From Acanthaster planci (lineage: Eukaryota; Echinodermata; Asteroidea; Valvatida; Acanthasteridae): a stretch of 64,000 nt of DNA. Below the pieces are notes generated by a model, which ran no database searches, was not told where the DNA came from, and saw only the letters and a list, made by a program, of their open reading frames with translations. The translations under genes were made by a program, and so were the position numbers. Location of the stretch: assembly GCF_001949145.1 (NCBI RefSeq), contig NW_019091359.1:3724472-3788471 (forward strand). Reading direction: 5' to 3'. Of the stretch, positions 22,170-34,843 are shown one piece after another (position 1 is the stretch's first letter; each line of letters starts with the position of its first letter).

Positions 22170-22559
22170 TGATTCGGTGGTGTAGGAGGAGTTGGGTAAG
22201 AGGAAGAGGGGGAATAGAGGAATCATGAGTGACTTGCCGGGCCATGGAAATTTGAAAAAAGCTGAGAGGTCGAACCCATTATGACAATATACATGGAGGC
22301 AATGTCCACGATACAGATGTATGCAAGTAATATGTATGACATTCCTAAGGACTCTTGGCTCAGAATGGCAAAGGCCTATTCATGCTTTTTTATTGTTTTC
22401 CCTTTTGGCGAGACTGATATTTGGTTGCAGGGAAGTCCGCGGAAAAAAGTTTTTAACAATCCCCTTTATTTTTTTCTCACCGCGAAAAAGGGATGGGATT
22501 ATTCACCCCCCCGTTCAAAAATTTTGGGGATATATACCACCCCCGGATTTACACCCATG
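22170..22559. mobile_element. hAT-like MITE, degenerate copy 1
   Basis: Shares segments with the copies at 46393-46760 and 53248-53625: GACTTGCCGGGCCATGGAAA, a C-rich tract near 22505, and the end CCCCCGGATTTACACCCATG. The left end is too degraded to fix precisely. Confidence 0.6.
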
Positions 22560-23312
22560 TACTCTTTATTGTAGTACGATTTGGGGTCAAGTCTGTGTTT
22601 TGAATGAACATTCAAAACAGGCGTTTCTTATCACTATAAATATGCCAAGCATCAAAGTTCCCTGAGATTTCTGAAATACTCCGTCTTCATCCAAAACCAA
22701 TTTGTGAAGACCGTCTTTACACTTTAATCCCTAAACCAAAAAATTATGATATGAAACCGTTGTAAAATGTATGTTTCTGCAACTAACTGCCACCGACATT
22801 ATCCAGACCTCTCTGAAGGGGGGCACTAACTGAACTTTTCAAAAATGACTGCCCCATTTTTAATAATAATAATCCTTACCCCCCTTAAGAGCAGGTGGTA
22901 GCACCGTTTCCAAAATGCTGGTGCTTTCAGACTGTGCACTCGGTCCAAGTTACAATACTGCACAATTTGAGCATCATTTATGTTGGAACAACGAGAACAT
23001 TGTATCTGGTATCGAATGAAACTTTATTTTGAGCTCAACTCGCAAACAAAACAAGTTGATGCAGTTGATGATAAGTTTTCCTTTATAACTTCGTTTGAGA
23101 GTAGTTATTCATAAAACTATCCTTTCACGCATCAGTTCTGCATCACTTAAAATTAACATATATCCCAAATGCTAAATAAGTACAAAGTGCCCCCAAATGG
23201 TAGTAACGCTAAGCTATATGTCGACAGTGCTGAATCCAATTCGATTTTCAATTTGATTTAGTCGGTCCTTTCGACCAAAACCCCTTCCTGTTATTTCGCG
23301 TCCTGGACATTG
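22560..23312. other. 3' flank of CNBD2-like gene B
   Basis: No coding sequence seen. A minus-strand AATAAA at 23023-23028 lies about 285 bases past the stop of the CNBD2-like gene and may be its poly(A) signal. Confidence 0.5.
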
Positions 23313-26300
23313 TCATCGTTGCAGATTGATTCGTTTCTTGCTTTGTTTTAGCGATGTGAACAGATGCGTCTTTTTAAACGACTCCCACTGTAATTTGTTT
23401 TCTAACTTTCTCTGCAGTTCCTGATCGTCAGGGTAGCTCTGCTCCTGTGAGGTTATAAATAAGAGGTCAAATATCTTAACTTAGATTCCTTGGAAAGCAG
23501 TCATATCATCTTCAACCTACAGTGTGACGGAAACCTTCTCCATAAAACAGTAAAATGTCGCTTCCAATTTCCGTGGAATTAAATTGGCTGTGTGTTGTTC
23601 TTATCCTGTTACAAAATAGTCGATTTTCAAAATTTTATACTTTGAAAGGGAAAGCTACCTCTCTCCGTAACCGTGTCAGCATCTTGGGAGTTGCATGTTC
23701 CCGATAGAACTTCTTGGACATAAGGATACATTCTGCTCCATTACTTACTACGGAGAAACTTGGCTGAGCATCGAAAAGCATATCGGAGAGTCCCTTTTGA
23801 AAATACGAAAATCATATAATATCACTAATGTTGGAAAATCTTGAATGTGGTGTTTCATTTATGGGGCATGAAAGAAAATTTACATTTACTTTGTCATTTT
23901 TTGCGAGGTACTGTTATGTAATGCAAGAAAGTTAAAAATAATTTCCGTGATAAACTATCTTATAAATGAGGCAATGAATCAATGAACTTACAAAGTATGA
24001 CCCCTTGGTCAGTGTTTGAACTCTGACCCATATTTGTTCAAAGCCGTCATCCTGATTAAAAAATAAAGAAGAAAACTTAAACTGTGAAACGTGAGGTACA
24101 ACTGCCAATACTAATGTCATAGAAAAGCAATGCAAACCAAAGAAAATTCTATTTCATGAACAAATGTATTTGACAATTTTGTTAGATTCACAATTTCACT
24201 TGAATTTGTGATATTCCATCATACCTCTTTCGTTACGATTTCGTCAACAATTTCGGTTGCCACTGTCTTTCTTTGTCCCACTTGCTCTGGATGTCTTTTC
24301 TCTTGTTGGGAATCTGTAGTAAAGGAGGAAATATGTTAATGTTCATTCAATGTAATAAATGCTATATCCAGACCAGAGAAAACAATAGGTCAGTCAAAAC
24401 AAAAATTCTCTTGTTGATGAGTTAAATCATAACTAAGGTCTTTGGCGGGTTTTGGTGTTTTTGGTGAATTTCTAAAGTCACAAACTGACTCAAAAATTCG
24501 TCTTCACTGCAGAAGGGATCTGGTTGATATGCCACGGTGTGTATTGTTTCATGTTTTCTTTTTCCTGTTGAGCAACAGAGACGCATTCACCTTGTGTCTG
24601 TTGATTCTCATTGATCACTCGTTGGCCTGATGTAGCCACGTACGATGGAAGCCTTGATAAATGAACCTGGACGAAAAAATCAAGAGATCTGACTTCTGAT
24701 GTCGTTCAATTATATACACGGAAAATATTAAGAAAAGAATGTAATCACAAGGGTAAACAAATCTATTGGTTATTTAAGCATTATTCCGAAGACTCTAGCT
24801 TTATTTGAAGAATGATGTCATTGCAGTGAAGACAAGCCTATAATGAAGGCTTCTTACTAATTCTTGATTTTATTCACTCTAACATTTTTATTTAAAATGC
24901 ATGAAAATAATTAAAAGACAAAATGGGAGAACGAAGCAGTCACTGACATTTAAGTGCTGTGATGGAAACACGGGCCGATCTGGACGCCTCCCGTAGACTC
25001 TCTTGACGTCATTGTTTGTTTCTTCACTGTTAATTTGTGCAACCTGTTCTTTCGCTTCGTTTTGTGCGGTGACGTTTGACGCACTTGGATGTTCGTGATT
25101 ATCCGGTTCTTCCTCGTGAATATTCAGATCTTTAAGAAAATGTTCTAACTCATCTCTGGTTTTGCGCTGTTGGTAGTTTTCCAGGGTGCCTTCGCGGATT
25201 GATAGGCGCTTCCCCTCCGTGGTTAAGTCCGGAGCCCCTGCATATAAATTACAGAAATAATCACTGATCACTATGCTAACCTTTTTAAAAACCACCGGTT
25301 AAGTTCCACGTCACGTGCACTGTAAATTCTCAGAAGAATGTCAAAAGTTGGGGAATATTTCCTTTATCTTTAGGTCAGAGCCTATCCCTCTATCAAAATT
25401 GTTGTCTACTTCTCCACTTTTCCATTTATGTCGAAGGAAGCCCCCTCAGCAACGTCTCCAAATTTTCAAAGATCCACAAACTTTCCCTGAATTTACCACT
25501 GACCGACGTCCTTGAGTTGTAAGCCTAGTCGACAGGAATGAGAAAGGTTTACCTGTTTTACTCTCTTTCCTCTTTTTCTGCTCCTTCGTTTTCTTCTTGT
25601 GCAAGAGCTTCATTACTGAGCAACTTCCCTGAAATGTAAATAAAAATTGAAATTAAAAAAAGTACAATTATTCTCAGCTTTGAGAGGAGCAAAATGTGTT
25701 TACTTTGTCAATTTGTTTTTAAAAGTCGTAAAACATAAAAGCTTTGTGACTGGACTAACCGATTTCACCATAAGAATCCAGTCTGATTTCTTGCTGTTCT
25801 TCACCAAAACGTCTCCTCTCCTAGTGAATAAACATCATACACACATTTAGAATCCAGTGCAACGGTTTACGAACAGAATAGCATAAACAATTCATTTTGA
25901 TGTCTTAGTATTTTGATGTTGCCACTTTGAAATCTTAGCAACTCTTATTATGGCAATGCAATATTTATATTCATAAAATTAGGAAGGATTACTCAGTGTC
26001 ATGTAACAGTGTCATAAGAGGTTATAAAAATGTGAAATAAAATCTTTGCCAAAAGGTAAACAGGCTTTTATTTAAAAACCCGTCACTTACCCCTCTAAAA
26101 TCAAACAAGGGTACATATCTTCTTTTAATGGCAGAGTTGTTAAAAGCGCAACGTTAACAAAGGACACTTTGTTGTACAAAGAGAACTCTTGAAGAAAGTG
26201 CATATAGGGCATCGATTACATAAAACTGGGGGTGCTAAATACCCCCTTTACGGCCCAAACCCAGTGTGCTAAATCACTGGCCAGCGGTACCACTGTACGT

Positions 26301-29300
26301 TGTTTTCAGCAGAGGTTTGTTAACCATTGACAGTTTCCATTAGGTAAACCAACTTACTTGAAATATGAAAAGACACATTTCTTTGGATTTTCAGCGAGAA
26401 GATGTATCGGCCATCCCTCAAGAAATTTCAGATTTCTGAGGAAGAAAAAGGTAAAACAGTAAGTTGCTAAGATGGCACTGATGGTGACTGATGAAACTAG
26501 CATTCGTCATCATCCAAGCTTCAGTTGTGTACTTAATCACAATTACTGTCGACGAACTTTTGGGAAAGAGAGAATCTGACTGAAATGGCTGTGACTCAAG
26601 GGTTGAAGTTGGACTGTCACCGTGGATGAACGAAATTAGGACACACTTTTGGGCGAAAATAAACACATACTCATATTTCTGAAAATATAAAGGAATTTAG
26701 GATATTTTAGTGGTCACTGAAAGTTGAAATTCATAACACAGCAGTCTTTGCTTATCAAATTCATGTGCAAATGCTAAATTTGGATTACTAAAATTTCCAC
26801 AGTATCTTATCTTATTTTTCAGATGTCATCATCCTTTATCTCATCAATATTCTGTTTTCAGGATGTCGTCATCCTGTTAAGATTATCGTATAAAAGACGT
26901 TTTCATCCCATGATCAATTTAATCAGGATGTCGATATCTTGCCCGTAATATGACATCATCCTGTATGAGATAAAATATGTTAGAATTCCAACAGGTCGGA
27001 CGGCACTTCCACAGCTTTCTATCTCGGATGGCACTTCCAGTAATTTTCTAGTGCAGCATCAATGATAATAATGATCATAGTATGTATGCTTCAAGTTTTG
27101 AAAATCCTACTTTACCGAACAAAGTCACTTTGGTTGGGGTCCAGAAGCGTTTGAAGCCCGCCAGCCATGAAAATTCTTGTGTAATCCTATTGAGAAATAC
27201 ATAATACTTGTGTTTATTTTATATACAGATACAGCTGTACAGGTATACTTTACATCCTTGAGCGGGTGATGGCGCCCTGTATTTTACCTCGCTTCACGGC
27301 TCGCAGTTTTATTCGTGGTTTATTATACTGGAGCATCATGAACATCCGACAAAGCAGCACGGACAAAATTGTGGCTACAAACTTGAAGGAATGTGTGAAC
27401 TACCAATTTAACGGCCACAGTGACCTCATTGAAACTTAAATATTAGAAATAATAACAAAGTGACTAATGACTTCACTACAAAGCGTAAAGGAAAGACGTG
27501 TCACCATGTTCTAATAGCAACAGGTGAATACGCAAAACGCGCATGCTTAATGTTTCGCGTGCGTGCTGATAAAAACGATGATATTTAAAAGTTCCTCGAC
27601 CAATAACGGTGACAGAAAAGTTCGGATTCTTTTTTGTTTTCATTTTATCTTATGTTGTGAAAAATACGTGAAATTATAAAGTGTTTATACGGTAGATATA
27701 GGTATGCACAAAAAAACAACAGTCAAAGATATCATTTAGTAAATCAGATCAAGAAAATTTATTTTGTTACATTTTTACCTGTAATTCATGATTGTGATTT
27801 TTTGATCACTAAACTTAACGCTTAATCACTAAACGTTTAGTTTAACTAAACTAAGTTAACGTTTAAATTTGATATCAACATTTTGAAAATTTATTTGTTG
27901 AAAATTTTGAAAGTACAGTGTAAAGACTAATTTAAGCAGAATCCATTTCTGCTGGACCACCCGACTCACGGGTTGAGCGCGCTCACGCTTTGGCTATCGC
28001 GAAACCCTATTGGTTGAAAAGAAATATAAGGTGCGCGCACTGCCTGTTTGTGGACATGATGACCCACAAAAATGACTTCTTATTCTGGTCGCCGGTTGAT
28101 TCCATGTATTTTAGCACGTAAATGTTGCCTTATTACACGTTCTTACTAAATTCCTGACTACACTTTGTCTAAAAGGCCTTCCAATAAAAATTGGTTTTGA
28201 CTCAATATTCAAGGGGTATTTTTCTGTGGAATGTGGATTTTAGTAAGCTTTTAGAGGCTTTTGGTATGGTTGCATGAACTTGAATGATGATAGAAATTTT
28301 TCGGTTTGGCACCCATTTCTTGACTCAGATAATTTTATTCTTGTTTCGATCGCAAGCCATACCATGTAAACATTAAAATACATTTCGTTTCTGAATTTAG
28401 AATTTCACAAGTATCCTAAAAATAAAACAGATTTGTGAAAACGTCTGTCGGTGTTTGTACTACCTGTAATGGTACATTTTCATGACTGCCCTTTCGCTTG
28501 GGGACCAGGGTGTATTTTCCTACATTTAACATACGACGGTAATATTTTTGAATGACAGGCAACCTTTAGATCAACGACACCATTTTCTTCAACGGCTTTT
28601 TTCAACTCTTTACGAAAGAAACGTAAATTATTCCCCCCCCCCCCAACGAGCTGTAAAAAGAGTTCATACACACACGAAAGTAGGCCTTTTACAACTTCGG
28701 GCCAACCGTTTTTTTATTTTAATTATTCAGTGCGAGCTTGAAGATATTAGCTCACAGCCGAGTTGGGCCTTGATTGGATACCTGCCAAAATTATTATTAG
28801 ACCAATGCAAACACGTGACCTATCCTTTCATTGTGCACACGCTCTGCCTAGTCTTATTTTGGAGTGTCATCTCTGATTAGGATATCTGTTTGTCATTACT
28901 TCACAGATGTAAAATGAAACTATTTTCATAGTCATTGACCACTCGCAGGGAAAGTTTCAGAAATCGTAATGCATTCAACTTTGTCGAAGGGCGATTCCCA
29001 ATTGACATGCTACAAAGAAACTATTAACATGACATAAAACGAGGTGATGCCATTTGCTAACAAAGAGAGTTCATTTGCTCTTTTAAGTTTATAGGACGAG
29101 CATTTTAAGGTTCAAAATTTTACTGTGAACTTTGCAATCCCGTCTGCCAATGGACGTTCCCACTTGCTGCCATTAGATTTAACTTCCGTTCTTATTCCAC
29201 GGATGATATTCTAAAAGCCAGGACACGTGTAGACACAGCGTTAACATTCGTTTAACGGCATGTTTCAATTTCAACCGGAGTAAAAATGTAGATGAAAGTT

Positions 29301-32300
29301 TGCACAGGAAATTGATTTTGTCAAAGAGGCCCTTAGCCGACATGTTGAAACTGGTAGGGATCGACAAATAACGGCTGGCAAAATACAAATCAATGCAAGG
29401 TGCCGTATTGACACTTAAGATGTTTGTTTTGTTGGTTTGATCAACCAGGAAGGCAGGCTAGAGAACCCTCGAAAGACAGATTCACTCCAAGTTGTCAATT
29501 TGACCACAGCTGGCACAGCAATTTGAGGAATTTTATTTTTGAAGCATATTATTACAGCCATTTTACGTGTCGCCAAAACAAGCACAAAGGCATGTCAAGA
29601 CAGCCTTGCCATGGTCCAAGAGACTGATGAGTTACTGCAGCCTGAAGGAAATAACTTCTCATGTTATCATGTTGAATCTTTATCTTGGCGTAATATCAAG
29701 GTTTACTCACAGCATCGGCAATGCACAGCAGCTCGACTTTGTCTCTGCTTATGACTGTGGATTTCCTCCGCTCTCGATTCACCAAACCTAACTCCTGCAG
29801 GACCACATTCATCATTATTAGTACAGAAACATTGAATAAACCATCTGTTTGCCAATATTCTTCGCTTTGACGAGCAGCTCATCTCAAATGTTATTGTAGC
29901 GCAGGCATTTAAAAGAGCGCATCTAACGTGGTTTGCACCATATATAGAGGGTTTCCACAGTAGTCATCTTAAAGGGCAGCAGTTCTCTTTGTTCCACAGG
30001 GAAACCTCCGTTGTGCATACCCTGTGGAACAAAAGCACTGTCCTGCAAGATGGCAGCCATGAAACCGTCTATAGGTCACCTTCAAGCGACGACCTCTTAT
30101 CGACCACTGGTTAGTTTTTCCTGTTCACAAAATATTTCCTGGGCACCAAGCGAAAATATTCAGTTGTTGACAAATGCTCGTTGCTCTAAATTGCCAATAC
30201 ATGCAATGTGAACACATTTCTTTACCATCGATGCATTGGCCTTAGCTCATTTTATCACTCAAACTATAATCGATTGCTTTCAACTTACCCCAAATGTCTC
30301 TCCTCTGTTGAGATAGACCACCGTTCGTGGGTTGTCGCTTCCTTCTTCAAGAACCCGCACAATTACTTAGAACAAAAAAGAGATGGGGAATCGGGATAAA
30401 AATAATACTTGTAGTTTAGTTGCTCTCCAGTGTCAACCTACGTAATGTATGAAAGATGAGTTCGATATCAATTTACGATGTTTCTTAAACACTTGTTGCA
30501 CTATACACAAATAAAAGATCAATTTATAAACACAGATTGATACATGAACGTTATCAATTGTAATGTCAAACCACTTTGTGAAAATAAACTTCTTGACAAA
30601 ATATGGGGGAAATTATTTCACGTCCGAAGTGTTGAAGAACAAAACACAGTACCCGTCGTTTAGTACCAAAATAAATACAAATTACTTATTTCAAAACACT
30701 CTTTTACACTGTCATAGTTAAAATCTATATTCAAGCCTACAGTACTATGCTAATGCAATTATAGTAGCGGGAAATGGTTCGTGACTCAAGACTTATTTGT
30801 ACGGAAACAATCTTCATTATACGAAGTGACGAACATCTGCAGACAGCAAGTGGATCTTTCCTTGATTAAAGATTAGAATGTTAGTATCTGCTTTCGAGTG
30901 GTTATAAGTGCAATTACAAACTGCCAGTTGAAGTCTCGGGTTACTCATATCATGCTGTTAACATTAAGAGACTAAGTGGCTATTTAACAATGTCAGTTTG
31001 TTTATCTGGGACAAAAGGATTCAGACCTCCTTTTTCGTGTTACAAAACGATGCCGATGAAGTTGAAAAGATTACCATGCAAATTACCTTTTCTGACATAG
31101 TTAACCGCCGATTCCTGCCTTAATTGCATTAAATCTATCTTCATTACGCAGTGACAAAGATTATAAAGGTGGCAAGTGCTTCATTTTTTGATTGAAGTGT
31201 AACGAATGTTGGTTTTTGAAGAGACACAATTTTTCAAGAGGGAAGGATGTACCAGGAGATAATAAGCGGACTCGTTTTATCATTTGTGTCTTTTGAGTGG
31301 CTACAAATTCGATAATAAACTGCCCATTGGTTGTCTGTTTTATTTGTTGATAGTTGCTTAAAGTGTGCTGTAATCATTAAGTGATCATTTGACAATATCA
31401 GTTGGTTTGTCCGAAAAAAAATGGATTTAGACCAGTATTTTGTATTACAGTATAAAAGAATTACACATGACTGCCTTTGCTTCACAACAGTTAATGGCAT
31501 CGATAGTTTCTAGGGTTACTTTTGAATTGTCTTATCTCAGAGAGGTAGCAATCTATTACATACCTCTTTCAATCTATTCATCACTACAAATGTAATCAAA
31601 CATGTTGGTTTATGTTCAACTGTTGGTAATGATTTCACGTTTCATATCTTTATTTTCTATAGGATTTTATAAAATTGTTGAAATGTTTCCTATGAACAGG
31701 TAAGCATACTCCATGTTCATCTGATCATGACAAACGGTGAATAAATGACCTGCTTTTATTTACGACTACTGTTGTATAGATTCATAACTACCTGTTGACT
31801 CCACCTTGTTCAAGTCTTGTTCATACCTGAGCCTGTCATGATGAAATAGAAGTTAAGAGGCCTGTGTCCTTGTCTTAAGATAACCCTCTGAGCTTGGTAC
31901 TTTTCATACCATCCAACCTTGACAATCTCTTGCTGCATCACAAGTGGAAACTCGGCAAAGGTTGGAAAGTTTCGCAAAGCAATCAGAGTCTGAAAAATCC
32001 ATGCAATGATAGGAGCATTAACTCCAAACATGACGTCCACATGAAAGTCAGATTAATACTTCTTCATGGCCAGCCTACAACATACTACAATAAAAAAGTG
32101 TTAAGACATTCGTTGTTTGTTCCCCATTTTTTATTGTAGACGCAGGGTTCACAGAAATTCTTCACCAGCCTTAGTGAGGCCAATAGAACTAAGATTAAGA
32201 CTAAACTAAAACATTAACTAAACCTTTCTATATTGGGAGCTGTGAAAGCGCGAAGGTGAACTCGTAAATAAATCAAGTCTGGAGACATCATTATAATGGT

Positions 32301-34843
32301 TTACTATAGCGCTTTGGAAGCGTCGATATATGTCACGATCACCAGCACTGTTGAACACATATTCTTCAAAACTAACAGAAAAATTTCTTCTTACACGATA
32401 CTTGTCTTTCTCTGTCCTTTGATTAAACGGTGAACTCAAAATCTTCCTGCATTCTGCGGATATTCCGGCCTTAACAATGAATGGAAAAGTAAGACTAAAT
32501 GTATAGAACACAAAGCAAGCACAATGTTTAATACAGGCCCTTTATAATAAGATCTTTTTGTTTCATCTGGGTCCTTTACTGCTATTTGATGGAGTTATAT
32601 CGCCTCCTGGAAATAACTCTCTTTTGACACCTACCATCTACCTGGAGTCTTCCTCATATTCTCTAAATACATTATTTTTGCATGTAAAATTTCATTTCAT
32701 ACTCCCCTGATACAACCAAATAAATGTTGTTCTATTATAAAGACGATTTTTTTTTCGTCAGGACATTTTACCTGTTTGTGTGCCTTGAAGTACCTAACAT
32801 CAAACATCAATTCTTCCTCTTCTCCATCCTTGAAGTATTTGCCTCGATGAGAATGACCACTGTCGTCCACACTTCCAAGAAAAAGTCAAAACGACGAAAA
32901 ATGATGAATAATTTCCGTGAACACAATGATCTTAACAAACGCTTCAACGGCAACAACGCCGGAAAACCCTGAATCTTGTCCATACTACTCACCTGGATAG
33001 CAAGTTTTGAAACTGCCTGTCTTTTACAAAATCTTGACAGACCCAGAACCGAATTTATAATCTTAAAATTGTGATGCGAAAAATTTGGACACTTTGGAAT
33101 GATGTTTCAAACCAAAGACGAAAAAACTGACCTTTGGGTGAGGTCTGTATAATGACCATTCTGTTTATTCAATTCCAGCATCGTGGTTGAACACTATTAC
33201 ATTTTACTAAGTATTTTCCTTGTCTCTATAAATGTCTTTCTGTCGTCTTCTGGGCTTCTTTAAGTAACTTCTAACGATGAAAATCGCTTTGACTTTAATT
33301 AACACAGTCATCATGAAGTACCTTCAAATTACATAATCACGTTAACTATTACCTCAGAAAATGATTTTTGCACAGCCTGCTTATAAAGATGATTAGACGA
33401 GAATAACTCTTGAACTTGAGGAGTAGCTTCTTCTGTAAAATCCAAGAATCAGGCAAAAATATAATAGCTGGGTGGACCAGTTTTCACGAACAAATACGCA
33501 TAAGTCCAGAGACAATTTTATTTTCAGGCAAAGAAACCTTTGTTGATTTCTCAAATACGAATGATTTGGTTAAATATTACTATATTCCACAAGTTGGTTC
33601 GTGTCAAATATTTTTCAATATTTCTATTTCTTTATTATGTGTTAGCTCGTGAAAACTAAAATTTTTTTAATCACACGTTAGTGTGCGAAGTGCGCGCATA
33701 TATTTTCGTGTCAGTTCGTGAAACAGCAATATTGTTCATTGAAAAGTTGCACCAAATGTATCAAACCTGGACTTGTGTGAGGGATTATTTCGTGATGTCG
33801 GTGATTTATTAGCTCAAGTTGCTAAAAAAATGCTTATGGCTAAAGTGTTTCGAATCCTACAAAAAGCAAAATGTTTGAGATTTTGGGGGATTATGACACA
33901 GTAATTTCCACAACTTCAGGTGTCCTTAAATTCTTGGCAGCCGGGTTTCTTATCTAAGACAAACAACTCGAGATTAACTACTGGGAAATGTATGTCTTTC
34001 CACCCGATAGGGATCCATGTGCGATTTGGAGTAATACCATTATCAGTTATAGAGTGTGTAGGTTTAGATCGCTTTACCATGCATGCTCAATTTTTGTTTA
34101 CAGTTGTGCTAATAAAGGCTCAATCTCTGTGTGGTCTTAAATAGACCAGCTACTAAAAAAAAAGATTTTCTGTTTGAAACTTATCAAGCTTTTACACTGT
34201 AAGCTTCGAAAATTGAAAGAACAAAGTGATTAGTTGTAGGCCTAGATAAAAGGTGACCTACTCGTCGAAGTTTCCTGGCTTGCTGAAGTCGATTTCTGAA
34301 TGTATTTCCAACGTTGCCAGCTGTTAGTAAGCCTCCCCTGGTTTCCAAACCTGTGTGGTGAGATTCGACCCCTTCCTGGTGTAACGGACCGCCCCTTCCA
34401 CTGTAGGATGAGGCTCGTCGGCCGCTTCGCATGCCTATAGAACCTCTTGGTTCTGATTCACTTGTCCTATCTTCAAGAATGTCCGGTACTGAAGGATTTT
34501 TCCTCTTGCAAGTTCTTTTCTCTAACGGAGCCACGTCTTCTACAAAGACTTGAAGACTTCCCCTCCGTGCACGACAACGGGTTCCTTTAACGTTATTGCC
34601 CCCGAATCGAGGGTCACTTTTCCGGCGGTCGTTGAATGCTTGACGCTCTCGGTGACGGGATTTGAACCTCTCGGATACAGTGCCGTTGGAGGTCAATAAG
34701 CGCAGCGAAGCTAGCATGCTATCACGACGGGACCGTGGCTCAAATCGGTCCAGACTCATAGTAGAGTTGGTAGATGTTAAGTCCCTGTTCTGATGTTGCT
34801 GCGTAAGGGTAGAGGTGACGTCCGATATTGACAACGAAGCCAT
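23313..34843 (-). CDS. CNBD2: CNBD2-like cyclic nucleotide-binding protein, complete (paralog B)
   Basis: 17 exons, all GT-AG, phases consistent, 742 aa: 34843-34262, 33432-33353, 32871-32772, 32469-32395, 31989-31827, 30365-30289, 29794-29711, 27186-27116, 26435-26358, 25820-25760, 25628-25553, 25237-24948, 24666-24591, 24313-24225, 24051-23992, 23793-23659, 23444-23313. Residues 1-194 are a basic, Ser/Arg-rich, probably disordered N-terminus. Residues 195-221 form a hydrophobic/basic helix (KKLLLKFKSYSRLIIFISRL). The first CNB domain spans about 280-395 (RVILRQGHRPLNFYFIMTGS), with cassette FGELGLVNRERRKSTVIS that keeps Glu360 and Arg369. Next come DYTRIFMAGG and LEGWPIHLLAENPKKCVF. A second CNB barrel (GDVLVKNSKKSDWILMVKS) is split by an acidic, polar insert of about 150 residues and ends with LSDMLFDAQPSFSVVSNGAE. 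CNBD2 is known to bind cAMP in mammalian sperm; that role here is inference. Large introns hold no other supported genes. The start Met has a G at +4. Confidence 0.9.
29988..30033. repeat. 14-bp inverted repeat
   Basis: TTTGTTCCACAGGG at 29988-30001 pairs with CCCTGTGGAACAAA at 30020-30033 around an 18-base loop, inside an intron of the CNBD2-like gene. Confidence 0.8.

Noticed and set aside
24888-25295. Independent 135-residue minus-strand gene
   Set aside because: It is exon 12 of the CNBD2-like gene with intron read-through at both ends.
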